From positions 333,299 through 397,298 of the forward strand of contig JACKML010000004.1 in the NCBI GenBank assembly GCA_024235415.1: a stretch of DNA of 64,000 bases, written 5' to 3'. This stretch comes from Chromatiaceae bacterium. Lineage in GTDB: Bacteria; Pseudomonadota; Gammaproteobacteria; Chromatiales; Chromatiaceae. The first letter of the stretch is position 1. Each line of letters starts with the position of its first letter. A model generated the notes under the pieces. The model worked only from the letters and a program-made list of their open reading frames with translations. It had not been told where the DNA came from and did not search any database. Of the stretch, positions 16,604-24,817 are shown piece by piece. The translations under genes and the position numbers were made by a program.

Positions 16604-18307
16604 TCAGAGTGCCTTGACCTTGACGATCTCCGTCTGCTCGTTGTCGAACATGTGGATTGCGCAGGCGATACAGGGATCGAAAGAGTGCACCGTGCGCAAC
16701 ACCTCGAGCGGCTGCTCGGGGTCGGCCACCGGGTTATCGAGCAGCGACGACTCGTAGGGCCCCGGCTGGCCGTCGGCGTCGCGCGGACCAGCGTTCCAGG
16801 TGCTCGGCACCACCGCCTGGTAGTTCTTGATCTTGGCATCCTCGATCACCACCCAGTGCGACAGGGTTCCACGCGGCGCGGCATGGAAACCGACGCCCTT
16901 GATCTCGCCCTTGGGGAATACCGGCGCATTGAAGGTGTCCAGGTCGCCGGTACCGATGTTGTCGACCAGTTTCTGCCACTGGTCCTTCAGCGTATCGATC
17001 ATCACCGCGCAGCGCACCGCGCGCGCGGCGTGCCGGCCGATGGTCGATTCCAATGCCGACAGCGGCACCTCCGACAGACCGGATACGGCCTTGATCGTGC
17101 CAATCGCCTCGTTCAGATATCGGGTGTAACGCTCGTTGCCGACCGCCACACCGACCAGCACGTCTGCCAATGGACCGACCTCGGCACGCTGGCCGTAGAA
17201 GGTCGGTGCCTTGACCCAGGAATACTTGCCCTCGTCCTGGAAGTCGGTGTACTCCGGCTCGGTCTCCCCCTCCCAGGGGTGGAGCGCGTCGCCGCCCGTG
17301 TACCAGGCGTGCTTGGAGCTCTCGGCAACACCGTCGCGGAAGTAGGCATCGTTGAACGTGGTGATCGGCTTGAGCGACTTCAGGTCACCGTTGGCGATAT
17401 ACCCACCCGGCAGGTCGAACACAGTGCCTTTCGAATCCTGCGGGCAGTCCGGCACGGTCAGGTAGTTGTTGACGCCGCCACCGATGGTCGTCCAATCGAG
17501 GTAGAAGGCACCGATCGCCGGCACATCGACCAGGTAGGTCGATTTGATGAAGTGGTCGAGCTTGTCGATGAAGTTCTTGATCAGCATCAGGCGCTCGATG
17601 TTGAGCACCGACGGTGCGTCATGGCCGATGGAATTGCTCACCCCGCCGACCGCGACGTTCTGGATATGCGGGCTCTTGCCGCCAAGGATGGCGACGATCT
17701 TGTTCGCGTAGTTCTGCACGTCGAGCGCATTCATGTAGTGCGCAACACCGAGCAGATTCACCTCGGGTGACAGTTTCATCGCCGGGTGGCCCCAGAAGCC
17801 GCTGGCGAAGGGTCCGAGCTGACCGCTGCCGACAAAGGTCTTGAGCCGTTGCTGCACCGCCTTCATCTCGTGCGGACCGTTGAGCGGCCAGTCCGACAAC
17901 GACTCGGCCAGCTTCGACGTCGCCACCGGGTCGGCGTCGAGTGCCGAGACCACGTCCACCCAGTCGACCGCGGACAGGTGATAGAAGTGCACGATGTGAT
18001 CCTGAATCGCGTGTGCTGTCTGGATGATGTTGCGGATCAGCTGCGCATTGACCGGGATCTCCAGCTGCAGGGCGTTCTCGACCGCGCGTACCGAGGCGAT
18101 CGCGTGCACCGTGGTGCACACGCCGCAGAAGCGCTGGGTATAGGTCCAGGCCTCGCGCGGATCGCGGCCGACCAGGATCTTCTCGATGCCGCGCCACATC
18201 TGCCCCGACGACCAGGCCTTGGTGACCTTGCCGTCATCGACCTCGACATCGATGCGCAGATGACCTTCGATGCGGGTGATTGGATCAACGGTGATACGTG
18301 TGGTCAC
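16604..18307 (-). CDS. hybC: [NiFe]-hydrogenase large subunit (Hyb type)
   Basis: 567-residue catalytic subunit. N-terminal NiFe ligands are in RFCGVCTTVHA (about residues 59-69) and C-terminal ones in DPCIACAIH, followed by 15 residues (starting MFDNEQ) that HybD should remove. DPITRIEGHLRIDVEV opens the protein. GTG start at 18307 with GGAGG eight bases upstream. The hybO-hybA-hybB-hybC order and the NrfD-like HybB point to an Hyd-2-type, membrane-anchored periplasmic enzyme (group 1c), exported through the Tat signal of HybO. Confidence 0.96.
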   Translation of the reverse strand: MTTRITVDPITRIEGHLRIDVEVDDGKVTKAWSSGQMWRGIEKILVGRDPREAWTYTQRFCGVCTTVHAIASVRAVENALQLEIPVNAQLIRNIIQTAHAIQDHIVHFYHLSAVDWVDVVSALDADPVATSKLAESLSDWPLNGPHEMKAVQQRLKTFVGSGQLGPFASGFWGHPAMKLSPEVNLLGVAHYMNALDVQNYANKIVAILGGKSPHIQNVAVGGVSNSIGHDAPSVLNIERLMLIKNFIDKLDHFIKSTYLVDVPAIGAFYLDWTTIGGGVNNYLTVPDCPQDSKGTVFDLPGGYIANGDLKSLKPITTFNDAYFRDGVAESSKHAWYTGGDALHPWEGETEPEYTDFQDEGKYSWVKAPTFYGQRAEVGPLADVLVGVAVGNERYTRYLNEAIGTIKAVSGLSEVPLSALESTIGRHAARAVRCAVMIDTLKDQWQKLVDNIGTGDLDTFNAPVFPKGEIKGVGFHAAPRGTLSHWVVIEDAKIKNYQAVVPSTWNAGPRDADGQPGPYESSLLDNPVADPEQPLEVLRTVHSFDPCIACAIHMFDNEQTEIVKVKAL

Positions 18308-18346
18308 AGGGAATTTCCTCCAGGCGATATTCGTTGGGCTTGGGCG

Positions 18347-19501
18347 TCAGGCATTGGGTGCGGCTGCGTGGTCTTCACGCGGCATGACCGGGAAGGTCTT
18401 GACCACGAACAGGAACACCATGATCTCGATCGCCACGAGGCCGACCGTCACCATGATCTCCGGAAGCGCCGGGAAGTAGCTGTAGCCCGGGCCCGGGTCG
18501 AGGGTGATCAGGAAGGCGTTGAAACGGTAGAGCGTGCCGGCCAGCAACATGCTGACCGCGGCGAACAGCAGCGAGCGCGCATTCCCGCGCCCACGTGGCG
18601 ACATCAGCACCACCAGTGGGTAGACGAACAGTGCGGTCTCAATCAGGAACATCAGGCTGGCCAGGTCGCCAGCAAACACCAGGCCTAGCTTGCCGCGCAC
18701 CAGGATCTCGCCAAAACGGATCACCAGGTACGTCGCGATCAGGCCGACGATGATCTTTCCCAGACCTGACAACAGGTGTGTCTCGGGCTTGCGGCGGAAC
18801 CCGACCGACGACAGCGAACCCTCGAACACCACGATCGAGAAACCCATCGTGAACGCCGTCAGTACCGCCAGCAACGGTTGCAGGTGCAGCGTCTGCCACA
18901 GCGGATTCACCTTCCAGCCCATCGCGATCAGCATGGTACCGAGCGACGACTGGTGCATGGTCGGCAACAGCACGCCCAGCGCGATGACGATGAACAACAC
19001 CTTGTTGAGCTTCTTCAGCAGTGCCTCGGCCTTGAACTTCTCCAGCACCGTCGGCAGGAACTCGATCATCAACACCACGATATAGGCGCTGACGCACAGA
19101 CCGACCTCGAGCATCACCGAGTTGAAATTCATCTGCCACGGCAGGAACAGGTTGTAGAACTGCCACCAGCGCCCCATGTCGATGATCGCGCCGAGACCGC
19201 CGAGGCCATAGCCGAGCAGGCTGGCCAGCAGCGCCGGGCGGATCAGCGGGTGATACTGGCCCTTGTTGAATACGTAGACCGTGACCGCCAGCGCATATCC
19301 GCCGCAGGCCAGCGCGGTACCGACAACGATGTCGTACACCACCCAGATGCCCCACGGGAACCCGCCGTTGAGGTTGGTGACCGCGCCCATACCGTTGATA
19401 AAGCGATCCGCCAGGTAGTAAAGGCCGATCAGCGCGAGCACCCCGAGAAACACGAACGGCAGCGTGACGACGCGGCGTCCGAGCGGTTGATAGTGACTCA
19501 T
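18347..19501 (-). CDS. hybB: HybB/NrfD-type membrane anchor subunit
   Basis: 384-residue polytopic membrane protein of the NrfD/PsrC/HybB family with about ten hydrophobic segments. In Hyd-2-type enzymes it anchors the complex and exchanges electrons with quinone. Visible landmarks are LNGGFPWGIWVVYDIVVGTAL in the first segments and VYPLVVLMSPRG later. It starts at ATG 19501, overlapping the hybA stop by four bases. There is no haem-binding pattern typical of the cytochrome b anchors (HyaC/HupC), supporting the Hyb assignment. Confidence 0.93.
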   Translation of the reverse strand: MSHYQPLGRRVVTLPFVFLGVLALIGLYYLADRFINGMGAVTNLNGGFPWGIWVVYDIVVGTALACGGYALAVTVYVFNKGQYHPLIRPALLASLLGYGLGGLGAIIDMGRWWQFYNLFLPWQMNFNSVMLEVGLCVSAYIVVLMIEFLPTVLEKFKAEALLKKLNKVLFIVIALGVLLPTMHQSSLGTMLIAMGWKVNPLWQTLHLQPLLAVLTAFTMGFSIVVFEGSLSSVGFRRKPETHLLSGLGKIIVGLIATYLVIRFGEILVRGKLGLVFAGDLASLMFLIETALFVYPLVVLMSPRGRGNARSLLFAAVSMLLAGTLYRFNAFLITLDPGPGYSYFPALPEIMVTVGLVAIEIMVFLFVVKTFPVMPREDHAAAPNA

Positions 19502-20466
19502 ACGTCGTCTCCCTCATCGTCCGTATTGCGTTTGACCAGCCAGGTCAGCCCGCCGAGTACCACGGCCGGCAGCGCCATGTAGCTGTACAGCGTGTGTTGC
19601 ACGCCCTCGGAGATCGATACGTGTGAACGCTCGCCGAGTGGCGGCATGCCGAGCCTGTCGAACGGGATCGACGAGATATGCATCACGTTGGTGCCACCCG
19701 CCTCTTTCTCGCCCCACACGTGCTGCTGGTAGTGCGGCACGGCCTTTTCGTGGTGACTTGACGGCTGGCGCACATCCCCACGTGGGTAGTTGTAGATCTC
19801 GCCCGGCCGCAGCTGCATGCGGCGCTTGGCCTCTTCGAGCAGCGCCGTGCGCGAGCCGAACAGGGTGGCACCGGTCGGGCAGGCCTCGGCGCAGCCGGTC
19901 ATGCCACCCTTGTCGATGCGCTCGACGCCCTTCTGGTTGCACATCTGGCACTTGTGCAACATGCCGAACGGATTGCCGTAGTCGAACTGCGGCACGTTGT
20001 AGGGGCAGCCGGTCATGCAGGTACGACAACCGATGCACGCCTCGGCATCGTAGGTGACGATGCCGGTGACCGGGTGCCGGATCAGCGCGGTGACCGGGCA
20101 CACCGACACGCAGCCCGGGTCGACGCAGTGCATACAGCTGCGCTTCTCGAATGCAAAGCCGTCGGTCACGCTGTCCTTGGTGATCGGCTGGCCATTGGTG
20201 TAGACCTTGATCACGTTCAGCGTCTCGTGTGACAGGTCCCTGGCCGAGTCGTACTGCACGTCGTCGCCGAGTACCGTCGGTGGCATGTCGTTGACCTCTT
20301 TGCACGCCGAAACGCAGGCCTTGCAGCCGACGCACAGCGTCGAGTCGAACAGCATGCCGACCGCTTCGGGGGCCGGCGTGAGATTGGGTCGTGCGCTGGC
20401 GCCACCACTGCTCAATGCAGCTGCGGCACCGCCGAGCGACGCGCGAAGGAAATCTCTGCGATTCAT
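19498..20466 (-). CDS. hybA: HybA-type four-cluster ferredoxin subunit
   Basis: 322-residue periplasmic iron-sulfur protein. A Tat signal (NRRDFLRASLGG) opens it, followed by four sets of Cys motifs: CVGCKACVSAC, CMHCVDPGCVSVC, CIGCRTCMTGCPY and CQMCNQKG plus GCAEACPTGAT, typical of HybA/NrfC/DmsB-like proteins with four [4Fe-4S] clusters. A single hydrophobic segment near the C-terminus (YMALPAVVLGGLTWLVK) anchors it in the membrane. It bridges HybO/HybC and HybB. ATG 20466 follows GGGGAGG; the frame upstream is spurious. Confidence 0.95.
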   Translation of the reverse strand: MNRRDFLRASLGGAAAALSSGGASARPNLTPAPEAVGMLFDSTLCVGCKACVSACKEVNDMPPTVLGDDVQYDSARDLSHETLNVIKVYTNGQPITKDSVTDGFAFEKRSCMHCVDPGCVSVCPVTALIRHPVTGIVTYDAEACIGCRTCMTGCPYNVPQFDYGNPFGMLHKCQMCNQKGVERIDKGGMTGCAEACPTGATLFGSRTALLEEAKRRMQLRPGEIYNYPRGDVRQPSSHHEKAVPHYQQHVWGEKEAGGTNVMHISSIPFDRLGMPPLGERSHVSISEGVQHTLYSYMALPAVVLGGLTWLVKRNTDDEGDDV

Positions 20467-20479
20467 CGTGCCTCCCCGG

Positions 20480-21601
20480 TTATTCCTGGTCCGCGTCCCG
20501 GTTGCCGAGCTTCCTGCCGGCCACCGCGCTGGCGCCGAGCGCCGCACCCACGGCCACGCCGGCGACTGCTGCGGTGGCGACCGTGGCGCTGCTGGCCCCC
20601 TCGCGGGCATCAATGGTCGGGAAGGCGTTCGGCGGCGTATGGGTCTTCACGTCCGACAGACTGAACAAGGCCTTGTGGAAACCGGTCCCCTGCTCCGAAC
20701 AGCCGAAGCAGGGATGGCCGACACCGATCGGCCAGACACCGCCACCGACGTTGTTGAATTCAAGACTCGGGCAGTTGTTGTAGGTCTCCGGCCCCTTGCA
20801 GCCGAGCTTGTACAGGCAGTAGCCCTTGCGGTGCCCCTCGTCGCCGAACTCGGTGGCAAAGCGCCCGGCGTCGAAATGCGGACGGCGATAACAGTTTTCG
20901 TGGATCAGGCGACCATAGGCCCACTTCGGCCGACCCTTCTCATCGATCGGCGGCAGCTTGCCGTAGGTAACGAAGAACAGCACCGTGCCAATGAAATTGG
21001 CCGGGTTGGGCGGACAGCCCGGGATCGTGACCACGGTCTTGTCGGTAAGGAACTGCGGCGCACCAACCGCCCCGGTCGGATTGGGCGAGGCAGACTGCAC
21101 CCCGCCCCAGCTCGCGCAGGAACCGTAGGCGACGATAGCCGCCGCGTGCTCGGCCGCCTCGCGGGTCGCATCCGTCATGGTCTGGCCGCCGATCTTGCAG
21201 AAGATGCCGTTCTGCGCCAGCGGGATCGCACCTTCGACCACCAGCAGGTACTTGCCCTTGTGTTCCTGCATGGCGTGGCGCTTGATCTCCTCAACGCGGT
21301 GCCCGGCGCCGGCGTCCAGCGTCTGGTGATAGTCGAGGGAGATCAGGTCGAGGATCAGGTGTTCCAGGCTCGGCTGCTCAGAACGCAGCAGGGCCTCGGT
21401 CGGGCCGGTGCACTCCTGGCCGTGCAGCCAGATCACCGGGGGACGCTTCTTGCGGTCGGCCACTGCCTCGGCCATCGCGTAGGCCGCGTTGTTGCCGAGG
21501 CCGAGCGAAGCCGCGACCCCGGTACAGAATTTCAGGAAGGTACGGCGGGACACGCCCAACCGTGTCTCGATCGCCGAAAAGTCGAATTCGTTGTCCGCCA
21601 T
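20480..21601 (-). CDS. hybO: [NiFe]-hydrogenase small subunit (Hyb type) with Cys-to-Pro change
   Basis: 373 residues with Tat signal (SRRTFLKFC at 19-27), electron-transfer domain and a C-terminal membrane-like segment (about 340-362). Medial and distal cluster ligands look complete (IHENC, GYCLYKLGC, NNC, HPCFGC), and two proximal ligands are present (YGSCASWGG, IPGCPPNP). At the CxxC of the proximal cluster, however, the sequence is QECTGPTEAL: Cys64 is kept and the second Cys is Pro67 (codon CCG at 21401-21403). E. coli HybO has CTGC here. ATG 21601 has GGGGGAG upstream; a sigma-54 promoter lies about 60 bases before the gene. Confidence 0.94.
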   Translation of the reverse strand: MADNEFDFSAIETRLGVSRRTFLKFCTGVAASLGLGNNAAYAMAEAVADRKKRPPVIWLHGQECTGPTEALLRSEQPSLEHLILDLISLDYHQTLDAGAGHRVEEIKRHAMQEHKGKYLLVVEGAIPLAQNGIFCKIGGQTMTDATREAAEHAAAIVAYGSCASWGGVQSASPNPTGAVGAPQFLTDKTVVTIPGCPPNPANFIGTVLFFVTYGKLPPIDEKGRPKWAYGRLIHENCYRRPHFDAGRFATEFGDEGHRKGYCLYKLGCKGPETYNNCPSLEFNNVGGGVWPIGVGHPCFGCSEQGTGFHKALFSLSDVKTHTPPNAFPTIDAREGASSATVATAAVAGVAVGAALGASAVAGRKLGNRDADQE

Positions 21602-21661
21602 CTGTGACTCCCCCGGTCGCTGTCGGCCGGCACCCGTGCGCGTGCCGAATGGGAGACAGGG

Positions 21662-21677
21662 CGCAATAACCACGCCA
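21662..21677 (-). promoter_or_regulatory. sigma-54 (-24/-12) promoter of the hyb-hyp operon
   Basis: On the minus strand the sequence is TGGCGTGGTTATTGCG, matching TGGCAC-N5-TTGC with the GG and GC doublets correctly spaced. Transcription would start near 21651, about 50 bases before the hybO ATG. A HupR/HoxA-type NtrC activator is encoded at 23018-24475. Read by eye, not scored computationally. Confidence 0.75.
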
Positions 21678-21836
21678 GAATTCGATTCTTGGTGTAAAAC
21701 AATAACTTGAGCTATTCGTGGGATCCCTGCCAGGCCCTCGGACTGCCAAGCTGATAACCAACCCCGGGGCATATGTGCAAACCCATTGACCACCGCATGC
21801 CGGCATTCCGGCCTGAGCCAAAGGAACCCACTCGCA

Positions 21837-22502
21837 ATGAATGAGACCGTGATCGGTGCAGACCACGAGTTCCACGACCGCGACTTCGCGCTCGCCTGGA
21901 GCGAACGATTCAGCCCCACGGCGCAGCGCCTCGAACTGTTCGAACTGGTACTCGGCGAACTGCGCGCCGCCATACCGGCGCATGGCCGTGTCGTCGAGCT
22001 CGGCATCGGCCCCGGATACCTGGCAAACCATATCCTTCAGGCCATGCCGGACATCAGCTACTGCGGCATCGATTTCTCCACCCCCATGCTCGACATCGCG
22101 CGCGCCCGGCTGGAGCGGTACGCATCGCGCATCACCTACCTGCAGGCCGACCTGGTCGATGATGACTGGCAGGAAGCGGTGGCCGGTCCGGTCGATGCCG
22201 TGATCTCGACCTGGGCACTGCACGACCTGGGGAGCCAGCAGAATGTACAGACCGTGTATGCGAAATCGGCGGGCGCGCTGCGCGGCCGCGGCATCCTGCT
22301 GAACGGTGATTTCATCCGCCCGGACGGCGCAACGCAGGTGTTCGAGGCCGGTCGCTTCGAAGTGGCCCGCCACCTGGAGCTGATGAGGCAGACGGGATTC
22401 AAGCACGCGAAATGCCTGGCGCTGCTGGAACACGACCTGGAATCGCCGACCTCGGCCAAGAACTATGCCTGCCTGAAGGCACTGCGACGCATGAACCCCT
22501 GA
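21837..22502 (+). CDS. class I SAM-dependent methyltransferase
   Basis: 221-residue cytosolic protein with a Rossmann methyltransferase core: motif I VVELGIGPGYLANH (about residues 55-68), an acidic loop with IDFSTPMLDIARARL, and DAVISTWALHDL as the post-motif segment. The substrate is unknown. Start ATG 21837 has AAAGGAA upstream; the longer frame to 21786 lies in the hybO promoter region. It is on the strand opposite to both hydrogenase operons and followed 13 bases later by a TfoX-like gene. Confidence 0.8.
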   Translation: MNETVIGADHEFHDRDFALAWSERFSPTAQRLELFELVLGELRAAIPAHGRVVELGIGPGYLANHILQAMPDISYCGIDFSTPMLDIARARLERYASRITYLQADLVDDDWQEAVAGPVDAVISTWALHDLGSQQNVQTVYAKSAGALRGRGILLNGDFIRPDGATQVFEAGRFEVARHLELMRQTGFKHAKCLALLEHDLESPTSAKNYACLKALRRMNP

Positions 22503-22515
22503 GAACCCCACCCGG

Positions 22516-22863
22516 ATGAACAGGACCGCGAGCGAATTTGTCAGCCACCTCAGTGAAGTGTTCGAAGACTTCGGGCCGATCAGCGCACGACGCATGTTTG
22601 GCGGCTACGGCATCTACCACGGTGATCTGATGTTCGGGCTGGTCGCCGATGACGTGCTGTACCTGAAAGCGGATGCCTCATCGCAGCCCGAGTTTGCACG
22701 TCGCGACCTGCCGCCCTTTACCTATGTGAAGGCCGGCAAGACGATGAACATGTCCTATTTCGCGGCACCGGAAGAGATCTACGAGGACCGCACGGCGGCG
22801 AAGCGTTGGGCGGCTCTGGCCTATGAAGCGGCGTTGCGAAACCGGCCGAAACCCCGCCCGTAG
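22516..22863 (+). CDS. TfoX N-terminal-domain protein
   Basis: 115-residue stand-alone TfoX/Sxy N-terminal domain (SARRMFGGYGIYHGDLMFGLVADDVLYLKAD and FTYVKAGKTMNMSYFAAPEEIYED are characteristic). Full-length TfoX regulates competence genes with CRP, but single-domain versions are widespread and of unknown role. The stop codon TAG is the TAG of a GTAG that begins a REP-like palindrome. It probably forms a two-gene operon with the methyltransferase upstream. Confidence 0.88.
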   Translation: MNRTASEFVSHLSEVFEDFGPISARRMFGGYGIYHGDLMFGLVADDVLYLKADASSQPEFARRDLPPFTYVKAGKTMNMSYFAAPEEIYEDRTAAKRWAALAYEAALRNRPKPRP

Positions 22864-22942
22864 GAGGCCAGCCCCTGGCCGATCCGCGGATACCGACCAA
22901 CACGATAGCGGCACATCATCGGCGAGAGGGTTCGCCTCCTAC
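22860..22942. repeat. REP/BIME-like palindromic pair
   Basis: A GTAG-type REP at 22860-22883 begins GTAGGAGGCC and folds as GGCCAG-CCC-CTGGCC. An inverted copy at 22918-22942 reads, on the minus strand, GTAGGAGGCGAACC and ends TCGCCGAT. Both share GTAGGAGGC...GCCGAT with variable stem loops, the layout of a BIME with head-to-head REPs. No REP-associated transposase is in the window. Confidence 0.7.
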
Positions 22943-22964
22943 AGGGTGTAACCCCAGGCATCTC

Positions 22965-22988
22965 GCAGGAGGCCAGCCCCTGGCCGAT
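22965..22988. repeat. second copy of the REP-like palindrome
   Basis: Direct copy of the first REP: 26 bases at 22967-22992 are identical to 22862-22887, with GCAG instead of GTAG at the head. The copy carries the same GGCCAG/CTGGCC hairpin. It lies 30 bases before the 3' end of hupR, between two convergent genes, the usual site for REPs. Confidence 0.7.
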
Positions 22989-23017
22989 CCGCAAGGCTGC
23001 CGGCCACCAATCGCGAC

Positions 23018-24475
23018 CTAGGGCTCACTGCGTTGACCCAGGCCGTAGCGATCCAGCTTGTTGCGCAGGCCGACCCGCGACAGCCCCAGCTCTTCAGCGG
23101 CACGGCTCTTGTTCCAGCGGTGCCGGATCAGGGTCTCGCGCAACACCCGCGCCTCCAGGGCCTCGACCCGGTCTTTGAGCGTCCCGTCGAGCCCGGCAAG
23201 CTGGTCTGTTGCGGCCTCTTCGGCACGCGGCGCGGCGCGCAGCACGCGCGGTGCGAGCAATGCCGCGTCGAGCACGGGCGCATCACTCATCACCAGCATG
23301 CGCTGGATCTCGTTGCGCAGCTCGCGCACATTGCCCGGCCAGTGGTAGTCACACAGGCATTGCATCGCCTCCCGGCTGAAACCGTCGCAGGGCTTGCCGA
23401 ATGCGCGCGCCGCCTCGTCGAGCAGGCACTGACCGATCACCGGGATGTCACCGCGCCGCGCACGCAGCGGCGGCAGATGCAGGCGCACGCCTGCGAGGCG
23501 ATAGTAGAGATCCTCGCGAAAACGTCCGGCGCGGATCTCCTGTTCGAGGTCACGGTTGGTCGCGGCGACCACACGGACATTCACGGTGCGGCGCTTGGCG
23601 CTGCCGACCGGACGCACCTCACCTTCCTGCAGCACACGCAGCAGTTTCATCTGGAAGGTCGGTGAGGTGTCACCGATCTCGTCGAGAAAAATGGTGCCGC
23701 CATCCGCCTGCTCGAACAACCCGATGTGGTCGGTGACGGCGCTGGTGAAGGCGCCGCGCTTGTGCCCGAACAACTCGCTCTCGAGCAGCTGGTCGGGCAT
23801 CGCCGCGCAGTTCTCGGCGACGAACGGCTTCCCGGCACGATCACTGTTGTAGTGAATGGCGCGCGCGAACAGTTCCTTGCCGGTACCGGACTCACCATCG
23901 AGCAGCACGCTGATGTCATAAGGCGCGATCTGCGCGACCTGGTCACACACGGCGTTGATCGGGCTGTCCGGCGAACGCACGATGCCGTCCAGCCGATAAC
24001 TGCGCTTGAGCACACTGCGCTGGCGGTCGAGCCGCTTCTCCAGGGTCGGGGTGGCAACCCGCATCTCCAGCGTCATCAGCGCATTTTCGCGCTGCAGACG
24101 ATACAACTCGCAGGCATTGCGCACGACCAGCAACAGGTTGTCCGGGTGCCAGGGCTTGCTGATGAACTGGTAGATGCCGGCGCCGTTGATGCCGTCGATG
24201 ATGTCGTCCGGATCCGTATAGCCGGAGATGATCATGCGCACCACCTCCGGCCATTGCTCACGCACCGTGGTCAGAAAGGCCACACCGGTCTGTTCCGGCA
24301 TGCGCTGATCCGCCAGCACCGCCTGGATGCGCTCTGTCTCGAGCACGCCCAGTGCCTGCGCTGCGCTGCCCGCGGTGAATACCTCGAACTCCTCGTCGAG
24401 CGTGCGCGTCAGCGTCTGCAACGACAGCGCCTCGTCGTCGACGATCAGGATGCCGGGGCGCGCGGTTCCGGCCAC
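23018..24475 (-). CDS. hupR: NtrC-family hydrogenase response regulator (HupR/HoxA)
   Basis: 485 residues: receiver domain (ILIVDDEALSLQTL, phospho-Asp in LADQRMPEQTGV, Lys in FISKPW), AAA+ domain with Walker A DGESGTGKELFARAIH and Walker B TIFLDEIGD, and a Fis-type HTH (KSRAAEELGLSRVGLRNKL). The sigma-54 contact loop reads GAFTSA instead of GAFTGA (codon AGC). GTG start at 24475, directly abutting the hypA stop. Family members activate hydrogenase operons with sigma-54 in response to HupT/HoxJ and the regulatory hydrogenase; two sigma-54 promoters nearby fit this. Confidence 0.92.
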   Translation of the reverse strand: MAGTARPGILIVDDEALSLQTLTRTLDEEFEVFTAGSAAQALGVLETERIQAVLADQRMPEQTGVAFLTTVREQWPEVVRMIISGYTDPDDIIDGINGAGIYQFISKPWHPDNLLLVVRNACELYRLQRENALMTLEMRVATPTLEKRLDRQRSVLKRSYRLDGIVRSPDSPINAVCDQVAQIAPYDISVLLDGESGTGKELFARAIHYNSDRAGKPFVAENCAAMPDQLLESELFGHKRGAFTSAVTDHIGLFEQADGGTIFLDEIGDTSPTFQMKLLRVLQEGEVRPVGSAKRRTVNVRVVAATNRDLEQEIRAGRFREDLYYRLAGVRLHLPPLRARRGDIPVIGQCLLDEAARAFGKPCDGFSREAMQCLCDYHWPGNVRELRNEIQRMLVMSDAPVLDAALLAPRVLRAAPRAEEAATDQLAGLDGTLKDRVEALEARVLRETLIRHRWNKSRAAEELGLSRVGLRNKLDRYGLGQRSEP

Positions 24476-24817
24476 TTACTCCACCTCGAGGTCTTTGATC
24501 TGCATCTGGTCACCGCTGACCACCTGCAGCTGGTAGCTGCCGCACTGCGGGCAGGCATCGAAACGCTGCTGGACTTCGACCTCGCAGCCACACGGCAGGC
24601 ACCACGCGGTACCGGGCAGCTGGATGATCTCCAGTTCGGCGCCATCGGCCAGCGTGTCGCGGGTGACGGCGTCAAAACCGAAACGCATCGCCTCGATTTC
24701 CACCCCGGACAGGCGGCCGATCTCCAGGCGCACGCGGATCACGCGCTTGAACCCCTGACGCTGCGCCTCGTCCTCGATGATCTGCATGATCGATTCGCAC
24801 AACGACATCTCATGCAT
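24476..24817 (-). CDS. hypA: hydrogenase nickel-insertion protein HypA
   Basis: 113-residue metallochaperone that delivers nickel to the large subunit together with HypB. The N-terminal nickel site is MHEMSLCESI and the structural zinc site uses CLPC and CPQC (about residues 73-76 and 89-92). It overlaps hupK by eight bases and abuts hupR. It is separated from the other hyp genes and lies in the regulatory/accessory operon instead. Confidence 0.95.
   Translation of the reverse strand: MHEMSLCESIMQIIEDEAQRQGFKRVIRVRLEIGRLSGVEIEAMRFGFDAVTRDTLADGAELEIIQLPGTAWCLPCGCEVEVQQRFDACPQCGSYQLQVVSGDQMQIKDLEVE

Noticed and set aside
22862..22992. Possible CRISPR array from the repeated 26-base unit
   Set aside because: Only two direct copies with an inverted third and internal symmetry; fits REP/BIME, with no cas genes.
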